From Mycobacterium sp. (GTDB lineage Bacteria; Actinomycetota; Actinomycetes; Mycobacteriales; Mycobacteriaceae): a stretch of 64,000 bases of DNA. The position numbers were made by a program, and so were the translations under genes. The stretch covers positions 124,001-188,000 of the forward strand of contig RXJD01000034.1 in NCBI GenBank assembly GCA_003987775.1, written 5' to 3'. Positions 58,400 to 64,000 of the stretch are shown here, piece by piece (positions within the stretch are counted from its first letter, which is position 1; each line of letters starts with the position of its first letter). A model generated the notes under the pieces. The model was given only the letters and a program-made list of their open reading frames with translations, did no database searches and was not told where the DNA came from.

Positions 58400-58419
58400 G
58401 GCATAAAGTCCTTAATGCC
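58400..58419 (+). terminator. possible terminator after DUF4436 copy 3
   Basis: GGCATAAAG-TC-CTTAATGCC, 8 of 9 pairs, followed by CACCTTTTGC. Weak compared with the ribosomal terminators. Confidence 0.35.
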
Positions 58420-58438
58420 GCACCTTTTGCTGCTGTGT

Positions 58439-58457
58439 TAACCCAGGTGAAGGGTTA
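58439..58457. promoter_or_regulatory. operator-like dyad upstream of DUF4436 copy 4
   Basis: TAACCC, 7 nt, GGGTTA, in the AT-richer stretch before copy 4. Possible regulator site; no regulator gene nearby. Confidence 0.35.
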
Positions 58458-58512
58458 TGTTACGGCCATGTAGCACGTTGTATCAAAGGCTGCTAGCAAA
58501 CAAATCCGTTGC

Positions 58513-58518
58513 TAATCT
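58513..58518 (+). promoter_or_regulatory. -10 element of a probable leaderless promoter
   Basis: TAATCT fits the mycobacterial TANNNT -10 and lies 6 nt before the GTG of DUF4436 copy 4; no Shine-Dalgarno is present. This is the usual geometry of leaderless mycobacterial transcripts. Confidence 0.4.
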
Positions 58519-58524
58519 GCCGCA

Positions 58525-59556
58525 GTGACAGTGCACAGGGAACTCGCATCGGCGGGGACTCGGCCCGAAGACGCGGATCCCGAGTTCGGCCCGGATTCAG
58601 AGTTCGGCCCGGATTCGGAGTTCGGCCCGGATTCGGAGTTCGACATCGCCAAGACATTCGCGTTGCCCGCGCACAGCCCCGAGGACGCCGCACTCAGGCG
58701 GCGCCGCCGCCACCTCATACTCGACGTCTCCGTCGTCGTCAGCGTTGTCGTCGTCTACCTGCTGTCGCTGTTCGGCTACCACCTGCTGGCCACCTCGCCC
58801 GGACCGCTGCCGGAGCCCGACATGACGACCACGGACAACAGTGTGGTGCTGGTGCGTATCGAGCAACTGCACGCCGTCGAACATCGTCTGGACGTGAAAG
58901 TACTTGTCAAACCCGATGATTCGATGATCGACCCGCGGTTGAACGTGTTGAACACCGATACCTCGGTGCGCTTTTTCCCGCAGAACGACCTGGGTGATCT
59001 GCAGTACCCGGTGGGGAAGTCGCCGGCGCAGGTGGCGACCACCATTCCGGCGCACGGCGAGCCCGGCGACTGGCCGTTCGACACCTACACGACCGACACG
59101 ATCCAGGCTGACGTGCTCGTCGGAACCGGCGACGGCCGTCAGTACAAGCCGGCCCGGGTGGAGGTGACCGGCGTGCTGGAAGGCTGGGACGTGTCGGCGA
59201 CCCGGGTCGGGCGCGACAGCCACGATCCAAACCGCCCCGACAACGTGATCATCACCATCAAGCGCGCCAAGGGGCCACTGGTCTTTGATCTGGGAATCTG
59301 CCTGGTGCTGGTGGCGCTTCCGACGCTGGCCCTGTTCGTGGCCATCCAGATGCTGACCGGCCGGCGCAAGTTCCTGCCGCCGTTTTCCACCTGGTACGCC
59401 GCGATGCTGTTCGCGGTGGTGCCGTTGCGCAACATCCTGCCCGGTTCCCCGCCCGCCGGTTCCTGGGTGGACCAGGCCGTGGTCATCTGGGTGCTGATCG
59501 GCCTCGCGACCGCGTTGATCCTCTACATCCTGGCCTGGCACCGGCAGGGGGATTAG
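58525..59556 (+). CDS. DUF4436 membrane protein, copy 4, with EFGPDS repeats
   Basis: A 343-residue paralogue closest to copy 1 (LGDLQYPVGKSPAQVATTIP, DWPFDTYTTDTI, FLPPFSTWYAAMLFAVVPLR). Its cytoplasmic N-terminus carries three near-perfect 18-bp tandem repeats encoding EFGPDS (58582-58638), a likely slippage tract. One membrane helix near residues 70-92 and three at the C-terminus. GTG 58525 probably starts a leaderless message. It has its own upstream region, separate from copies 2 and 3. Confidence 0.85.
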   Translation: MTVHRELASAGTRPEDADPEFGPDSEFGPDSEFGPDSEFDIAKTFALPAHSPEDAALRRRRRHLILDVSVVVSVVVVYLLSLFGYHLLATSPGPLPEPDMTTTDNSVVLVRIEQLHAVEHRLDVKVLVKPDDSMIDPRLNVLNTDTSVRFFPQNDLGDLQYPVGKSPAQVATTIPAHGEPGDWPFDTYTTDTIQADVLVGTGDGRQYKPARVEVTGVLEGWDVSATRVGRDSHDPNRPDNVIITIKRAKGPLVFDLGICLVLVALPTLALFVAIQMLTGRRKFLPPFSTWYAAMLFAVVPLRNILPGSPPAGSWVDQAVVIWVLIGLATALILYILAWHRQGD

Positions 59557-59567
59557 GGCGCGGGCAG

Positions 59568-59762
59568 TCAGTGCCTGGTTTTCGCCGGCGGATAGACCGA
59601 TCGGGCGATCGTCGCCGAGATCCATCCGATGAGCCAGCCGCCGGCGAAGATCAGGAAGGTATACAGGCGGTCGGGGTAGGCCAGCGCCACAACAGTCAGC
59701 ACCACTGCCCAGGTCAACGCGCAGCCGATGCTGTAACCCGAATAGGTCCCCCGCAGCCGCAT
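59568..59762 (-). CDS. small membrane protein
   Basis: A 64-residue protein with two predicted membrane helices (SIGCALTWAVVLTVVALAYP and LIFAGGWLIGWISATIA), ending in a basic tail. ATG 59762 is the chosen start; the frame stays open upstream but that part has no family look and overlaps the rplN promoter. Shine-Dalgarno weak. It is convergent with DUF4436 copy 4. Function unknown. Confidence 0.6.
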   Translation of the reverse strand: MRLRGTYSGYSIGCALTWAVVLTVVALAYPDRLYTFLIFAGGWLIGWISATIARSVYPPAKTRH

Positions 59763-59807
59763 ACGACCAAAAATACTCGCCGGCGGCAGCGGGCGGTCTG
59801 CGGCAAT

Positions 59808-59843
59808 TTGGTGCTGAGCGGACCGTCCCCTAGACTCTAGGGG
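59808..59843 (+). promoter_or_regulatory. rplN operon promoter with palindrome over the -10
   Basis: TTGGTG (59808-59813), a 17-nt spacer and TAGACT (59831-59836). The -10 sits inside a palindrome CCCCTAG-ACT-CTAGGGG (59827-59843). It supplies the second ribosomal block after the non-ribosomal insert. A leader of about 140 nt follows. Confidence 0.6.
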
Positions 59844-59984
59844 TTGCCTTGGGCAGACCTCGGCCGGTGCAGACTGGCCCCGCGTGCCCTTCGGTGACAA
59901 CCGTTTTTCAAGACCGCGCACGTCAGGTGCTCAAAAAGCATGTCCTAGCCTGCCGCGCACACGTCCACCAGGTCAGGAGATCGA

Positions 59985-60353
59985 GTGATTCAGCAGGAAT
60001 CGCGGCTGAAGGTCGCCGACAACACCGGCGCCAAGGAGATCTTGTGCATCCGCGTGCTCGGCGGCTCGTCGCGACGCTATGCCGGCATCGGCGACATCAT
60101 CGTCGCCACGGTGAAAGACGCCATCCCCGGCGGCAACGTCAAACGGGGTGACGTCGTGAAGGCCGTCGTGGTGCGCACCGTCAAGGAGCGCAGGCGCCCG
60201 GACGGCAGCTACATCAAGTTCGATGAGAACGCCGCGGTGATCATCAAGCCCGACAACGACCCGCGCGGCACCCGCATCTTCGGACCGGTCGGTCGCGAGC
60301 TGCGGGAGAAGAAGTTCATGAAGATCATCTCGCTTGCCCCGGAGGTGTTGTAG
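59985..60353 (+). CDS. rplN: 50S ribosomal protein L14
   Basis: A 122-residue L14 (intersubunit bridge, RsfS site). Starts at GTG 59985 after [30 protein letters not shown] and [20 protein letters not shown] identify it. First gene of the second ribosomal block. The rplX GTG begins on the base after its stop. Confidence 0.98.
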   Translation: MIQQESRLKVADNTGAKEILCIRVLGGSSRRYAGIGDIIVATVKDAIPGGNVKRGDVVKAVVVRTVKERRRPDGSYIKFDENAAVIIKPDNDPRGTRIFGPVGRELREKKFMKIISLAPEVL

Positions 60354-60671
60354 GTGAAGGTCCACAAAGGCGACACCGTGCTGGTCATCGCCGGCAAGGA
60401 CAAGGGTGCCAAGGGCAAGGTCATTCAGGCCTACCCGGATCGCAACCGGGTGCTGGTCGAAGGCGTCAACCGGATCAAGAAGCACACCGCGGTCTCGACC
60501 AACCAGCGCGGCGCGCGCTCGGGTGGCATCGTCACCCAGGAAGCTCCGATTCACGTGTCGAACGTGATGGTGGTCGACTCCGACGGCAAGCCCACCCGCA
60601 TCGGCTACCGCGTGGATGAGGAGACCGGCAAGCGGGTCCGCATCTCCAAGCGCAACGGCAAGGACATCTGA
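60354..60671 (+). CDS. rplX: 50S ribosomal protein L24
   Basis: A 105-residue L24 with KOW motif ([20 protein letters not shown]) for early 50S assembly. GTG 60354 abuts the rplN stop. rplE follows 2 bp later. Confidence 0.97.
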   Translation: MKVHKGDTVLVIAGKDKGAKGKVIQAYPDRNRVLVEGVNRIKKHTAVSTNQRGARSGGIVTQEAPIHVSNVMVVDSDGKPTRIGYRVDEETGKRVRISKRNGKDI

Positions 60672-60673
60672 CG

Positions 60674-61237
60674 ATGACAACTGCAGAGAAGACGCTGCCG
60701 CGTCTAAAAGAGCGTTATCGCAACGAGATTCGGGACGCGCTGCACAAGCAGTTCGGCTATGCCAACGTGATGCAGATCCCGACGGTGACCAAGGTCGTCG
60801 TCAACATGGGCGTCGGTGAGGCGGCCCGGGACGCCAAGCTGATCAACGGCGCCGTCAACGACCTGTCGCTGATCACCGGCCAGAAGCCGGAGATCCGGAA
60901 GGCGCGCAAGTCCATCGCGCAGTTCAAGTTGCGCGAAGGCATGCCGATCGGCGCCCGGGTCACCCTGCGTGGCGACCGGATGTGGGAGTTCCTCGACCGG
61001 CTCACCTCGATCGCGCTGCCCCGTATCCGTGACTTCCGCGGCTTGTCGCCCAAGCAGTTCGACGGTGTCGGCAACTACACCTTCGGCCTCGCCGAGCAGT
61101 CGGTGTTCCACGAGATCGACGTGGACAAGATCGACCGGGTCCGCGGCATGGACATCAGCGTCGTCACCTCGGCGACTAACGACGACGAAGGACGAGCGCT
61201 GTTGCGGGCCCTCGGCTTTCCCTTCAAGGAGAACTGA
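60674..61237 (+). CDS. rplE: 50S ribosomal protein L5
   Basis: A 187-residue L5 that binds 5S rRNA and contacts the P-site tRNA. Recognised by [20 protein letters not shown] and [23 protein letters not shown] 60674 start. Confidence 0.98.
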   Translation: MTTAEKTLPRLKERYRNEIRDALHKQFGYANVMQIPTVTKVVVNMGVGEAARDAKLINGAVNDLSLITGQKPEIRKARKSIAQFKLREGMPIGARVTLRGDRMWEFLDRLTSIALPRIRDFRGLSPKQFDGVGNYTFGLAEQSVFHEIDVDKIDRVRGMDISVVTSATNDDEGRALLRALGFPFKEN

Positions 61238-61241
61238 GCAG

Positions 61242-61427
61242 ATGGCGAAGAAGGCACTGGTCAACAAAGCCAACCGCAAGCCCAAGTTCGCGGTGCGCGG
61301 CTACACACGCTGCAGCAAATGCGGCCGTCCGCGTGCGGTTTTCCGCAAGTTCGGGCTGTGCAGGATCTGCTTGCGCGAGATGGCGCATGCGGGCGAATTG
61401 CCCGGCGTGCAGAAGAGCAGTTGGTGA
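61242..61427 (+). CDS. rpsN: 30S ribosomal protein S14, zinc-ribbon type
   Basis: A 61-residue short S14 (type Z) with a four-cysteine zinc ribbon: C24, C27, C40 and C43. Mycobacteria may keep a second, cysteine-free S14 elsewhere for zinc limitation. AAGGAG upstream; ATG 61242. Confidence 0.97.
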   Translation: MAKKALVNKANRKPKFAVRGYTRCSKCGRPRAVFRKFGLCRICLREMAHAGELPGVQKSSW

Positions 61428-61440
61428 GGAGTAGCGCCCA

Positions 61441-61839
61441 ATGACTATGACTGACCCAATCGCAGACTTCCTGACACGTCTGCGTAACGCCAACTCGGCG
61501 TACCACGACGAAGTGACCCTGCCGCACTCCAAGATCAAGGCCAACATCGCCCAGATCCTCAAGAGCGAGGGCTACATCACCGACTTCCGCACCGAGGATG
61601 CCCGCGTCGGCAAGTCGCTGGTCGTCCAGCTCAAGTACGGCCCCAGCCGCGAGCGCAGCATCGCCGGTCTGAAGCGGGTGTCCAAGCCGGGCCTGCGGGT
61701 GTACGCGAAGTCGACCAACCTGCCGCGGGTGTTGGGAGGCCTTGGCGTGGCGATCATTTCGACGTCGTCAGGCCTGCTCACCGACCGTCAGGCAGCCAGA
61801 CAGGGCGTGGGCGGCGAAGTCCTCGCTTATGTCTGGTAG
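61441..61839 (+). CDS. rpsH: 30S ribosomal protein S8
   Basis: A 132-residue S8, central 16S rRNA binder. [20 protein letters not shown] at the N-terminus and [20 protein letters not shown] at the C-terminus. In other bacteria S8 represses this operon. ATG 61441. Confidence 0.98.
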   Translation: MTMTDPIADFLTRLRNANSAYHDEVTLPHSKIKANIAQILKSEGYITDFRTEDARVGKSLVVQLKYGPSRERSIAGLKRVSKPGLRVYAKSTNLPRVLGGLGVAIISTSSGLLTDRQAARQGVGGEVLAYVW

Positions 61840-61864
61840 GGCGTGGTAAGAGGAGTTTGAAGCA

Positions 61865-62404
61865 ATGTCGCGTATTGGTAAGCAACCGGTTCCGATTCCC
61901 GCCGGAGTCGACGTAACGATCGAAGGCCAGAACGTCTCGGTGAAGGGTCCCAAGGGTGCCCTGGAGTTGACGGTCGCCGAGCCGATCACGGTGGCGCGCA
62001 ACGACGATGGCGCAATCGTGGTCAGCCGCCCGGACGATGAGCGGCGCAACCGCTCGCTGCACGGGCTGTCCCGCACCCTGGTGGCGAATCTCGTCACGGG
62101 CGTGACGGAGGGCTACACCACCAAGATGGAGATCTACGGCGTGGGTTACCGCGTGCAGCTCAAGGGCAGCAACCTGGAGTTCGCACTCGGCTACAGCCAC
62201 CCGGTGGTGATCGAGGCGCCGGACGGCATCACGTTCGCCGTGCAGGCTCCGACGAAGTTCACGGTCTCTGGGATCGACAAGCAGAAGGTCGGCCAAATCT
62301 CGGCGAACATCCGCCGTCTGCGCCGTCCCGACCCGTACAAGGGCAAGGGCGTGCGCTACGAGGGTGAGCAGATCCGCCGCAAGGTCGGAAAGACAGGTAA
62401 GTAG
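61865..62404 (+). CDS. rplF: 50S ribosomal protein L6
   Basis: A 179-residue L6 near the factor-binding site. [20 protein letters not shown] and the C-terminal [16 protein letters not shown] are standard. GAGGAG-like sequence precedes ATG 61865. Confidence 0.98.
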   Translation: MSRIGKQPVPIPAGVDVTIEGQNVSVKGPKGALELTVAEPITVARNDDGAIVVSRPDDERRNRSLHGLSRTLVANLVTGVTEGYTTKMEIYGVGYRVQLKGSNLEFALGYSHPVVIEAPDGITFAVQAPTKFTVSGIDKQKVGQISANIRRLRRPDPYKGKGVRYEGEQIRRKVGKTGK

Positions 62405-62406
62405 TC

Positions 62407-62808
62407 ATGGCGCAGACACAGGTTGAAGCGCAAAAGCCCGTGGGGCAGAGCGTATCCGCGACCCGCCGGGTCTCGCGGTTGCGCCGGCACGCACGGTTGC
62501 GCAAGAAGATCTCCGGCACCGCGGAGCGTCCTCGGCTGGTGGTCAACCGGTCATCACGGCACATTCACGTGCAGTTGGTGAACGACCTGACTGGCACCAC
62601 CGTGGCCGCGGCTTCGTCGATCGAAGCCGACGTGCGGGGTCTGGATGGGGACAAGAAAGCCCGTAGCGTGCGGGTCGGTCAGTTGATCGCCGAGCGGGCC
62701 AAGGCTGCCGGCATCGACTCCGTGGTTTTCGACCGCGGCGGCTACACCTACGGTGGACGGATTGCGGCATTGGCTGATGCTGCCCGCGAGAACGGATTGC
62801 AATTCTGA
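62407..62808 (+). CDS. rplR: 50S ribosomal protein L18
   Basis: A 133-residue L18 that binds 5S rRNA ([40 protein letters not shown]). A mycobacterial N-terminal extension of about 25 residues is present. Its TGA shares a base with the ATG of a 12-codon ORF leading to rpsE. Confidence 0.97.
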   Translation: MAQTQVEAQKPVGQSVSATRRVSRLRRHARLRKKISGTAERPRLVVNRSSRHIHVQLVNDLTGTTVAAASSIEADVRGLDGDKKARSVRVGQLIAERAKAAGIDSVVFDRGGYTYGGRIAALADAARENGLQF

Positions 62809-62846
62809 TGAGCAGCAGCAGCCTGATGAACGGAAGGACCGCATAA
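62808..62846 (+). CDS. 12-codon bridging micro-ORF between rplR and rpsE
   Basis: ATG 62808 overlaps the rplR stop (TGATG) and the ORF's TAA overlaps the rpsE ATG (TAATG). It would encode [12 protein letters not shown] and contains the rpsE Shine-Dalgarno GGAAGGA. It may keep ribosomes moving from rplR into rpsE; coincidence is not excluded. Confidence 0.3.
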   Translation: MSSSSLMNGRTA

Positions 62847-63535
62847 TGGCGGAACAATCCGCTGGGGGTCAGGGCCCCGACAGCCGTGACGGCGGCCGCG
62901 ACTCGCGTGACGGACGGGGCCGCCGCGACGGCGGTGGCCGGGGCGGACGCGACCGCGATCGCGACGGCGACAAGAGCAACTACCTGGAGCGGGTCGTCGC
63001 GATCAACCGTGTCTCCAAGGTGGTCAAGGGTGGTCGGCGATTCAGCTTCACCGCCCTGGTCATCGTGGGCGACGGCAACGGCATGGTCGGCGTCGGCTAC
63101 GGCAAGGCCAAAGAGGTTCCCGCCGCGATCGCCAAGGGCGTCGAGGAGGCCCGCAAGGGTTTCTTCCGGGTGCCGCTGATCCGCGGGACCATCACGCACC
63201 CGGTCCAGGGCGAGGCCGCAGCCGGCGTCGTGCTGTTGCGCCCGGCCAGCCCGGGTACCGGTGTGATCGCCGGTGGTGCGGCCCGCGCGGTGCTGGAATG
63301 CGCTGGCGTGCACGACATCCTGGCGAAGTCGCTGGGTAGCGACAACGCGATCAACGTGGTGCATGCGACCGTGACCGCGCTGAAGATGCTGCAGCGTCCC
63401 GAAGAGGTCGCCGCTCGGCGCGGCCTGCCCATCGAGGACGTCGCTCCGGCCGGGATGCTCAAGGCCCGCCGCGAAAGTGATGCGCTGGCCGCTAGCTTGA
63501 ATGCGGGGGCAGCGCGAGAGGGAACAGCACAATGA
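62846..63535 (+). CDS. rpsE: 30S ribosomal protein S5 with Arg/Gly/Asp-rich N-terminus
   Basis: A 229-residue S5 (mRNA entry and accuracy). The S5 domain starts near [20 protein letters not shown]; before it is a ~40-residue low-complexity tail of RDG/RGG units. ATG 62846 has GGAAGGA 9 nt upstream; the frame is open further upstream inside rplR but is not S5. Stop overlaps rpmD (ATGA). Confidence 0.97.
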   Translation: MAEQSAGGQGPDSRDGGRDSRDGRGRRDGGGRGGRDRDRDGDKSNYLERVVAINRVSKVVKGGRRFSFTALVIVGDGNGMVGVGYGKAKEVPAAIAKGVEEARKGFFRVPLIRGTITHPVQGEAAAGVVLLRPASPGTGVIAGGAARAVLECAGVHDILAKSLGSDNAINVVHATVTALKMLQRPEEVAARRGLPIEDVAPAGMLKARRESDALAASLNAGAAREGTAQ

Positions 63536-63714
63536 GCCAGTTGAAGATCACCCAGGTGCGCAGCACCATCGGTGCGCGCTGGAAGCAGCGCGAGAGCCTG
63601 CGCACGCTGGGTCTGCGCAAGATTCGCCACTCGGTGATCCGCGAAGACAACGCGCAGACGCGTGGATTGATTTCCGTGGTGAGCCACCTGGTTGAGGTGG
63701 AGGAGGCCAAGTGA
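63532..63714 (+). CDS. rpmD: 50S ribosomal protein L30
   Basis: A 60-residue L30 ([30 protein letters not shown]). It overlaps rpsE by 4 bp and its TGA overlaps the rplO GTG. Confidence 0.97.
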   Translation: MSQLKITQVRSTIGARWKQRESLRTLGLRKIRHSVIREDNAQTRGLISVVSHLVEVEEAK

Positions 63715-64000
63715 CCATCAAGCTGCACGACCTGCGGCCTGCGCCCGGGTCGAAGACCGCGCGCACCCGAGTCGGCCGCGGTGAGGGTTCCAAGGGTAAG
63801 ACCGCGGGCCGCGGCACCAAGGGCACCAAGGCCCGTAAGAACGTCCCGTCGACCTTCGAGGGTGGGCAGATGCCCATCCACATGCGGCTGCCCAAGCTGA
63901 AGGGCTTCCGCAACCGGTTCCGCACCGAGTACCAGGTGGTCAACGTCGGCGACATCAACCGGCTATTCCCCGAGGGCGGCGCGGTCGGTATCGACGAGCT
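63711..64000 (+). CDS. rplO: 50S ribosomal protein L15, N-terminal part (3' end outside window)
   Basis: The first ~96 residues of L15 from GTG 63711, overlapping the rpmD stop (GTGA). [33 protein letters not shown] and [14 protein letters not shown] are diagnostic. The gene runs off the window; the full protein is about 145-150 residues. Confidence 0.95.
   Translation, partial: MTIKLHDLRPAPGSKTARTRVGRGEGSKGKTAGRGTKGTKARKNVPSTFEGGQMPIHMRLPKLKGFRNRFRTEYQVVNVGDINRLFPEGGAVGIDE

Overview
The window comes from a nontuberculous Mycobacterium (Mycolicibacterium sensu lato). The GC content is high, with many GTG and TTG starts. The gene order follows the M. tuberculosis Rv0654-Rv0723 backbone: carotenoid oxygenase, mkl, rpoB-rpoC, ceramidase, nfo, fadE8-echA4-paaX-like-echA5, rpsL-rpsG-fusA-tuf, the mycofactocin locus, the S10 ribosomal block, atsA and its activating enzyme, then the rplN-rplO block. 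A PE-family protein and the mft genes confirm the genus. The species cannot be fixed from the sequence. Comparisons with M. tuberculosis are from memory, not from a search.

Layout: 1-2302 holds the end of a carotenoid oxygenase gene and the Mce-associated ATPase gene mkl. 2897-10368 is rpoB-rpoC, with a strong terminator after it. 10463-19216 is a lipid and acyl-CoA metabolism stretch: ceramidase, AP endonuclease, a TetR/alpha-beta hydrolase pair with twin operators, and the overlapping fadE8-echA4-PaaX-echA5 operon. 19213-21003 holds two DUF3060 secreted proteins and a TetR regulator. 21373-25684 is the str operon. 25848-28781 holds a membrane protein, a mycofactocin-coupled SDR with a KstR-like site upstream, and a flavoprotein reductase. 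28778-38967 is the mycofactocin locus: mftABCDEFG on the plus strand, diverging from mftR, a DUF2332 gene, an ECF sigma factor and a triple-VOC protein. 38981-42514 is an accessory insert (PE protein, MFS exporter and its TetR, hypothetical). 43019-48475 is rpsJ to rpsQ. 48637-59762 is a non-ribosomal interruption: a 26-residue peptide gene with a cytochrome P450, arylsulfatase with its formylglycine-generating enzyme, a PstS-like lipoprotein and four DUF4436 membrane proteins. 59985-64000 resumes the ribosomal genes from rplN into rplO.

The most interesting unexplained unit is 48637-50099. A strong Shine-Dalgarno drives a 26-codon ORF placed just after a 32-bp perfect dyad. The ORF is separated from a complete cytochrome P450 gene by a large stem-loop. 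This is the layout expected of a ribosomally made, P450-modified peptide, but the sequence alone does not prove it. Other notable signals are a 17-bp sequence repeated exactly in front of the rpoC and tuf terminators and nearly repeated before the rpsQ terminator, tandem stem-loops with a shared loop upstream of rpsL, small translationally coupled ORFs, and a TetR gene that seems to need an ATC start.
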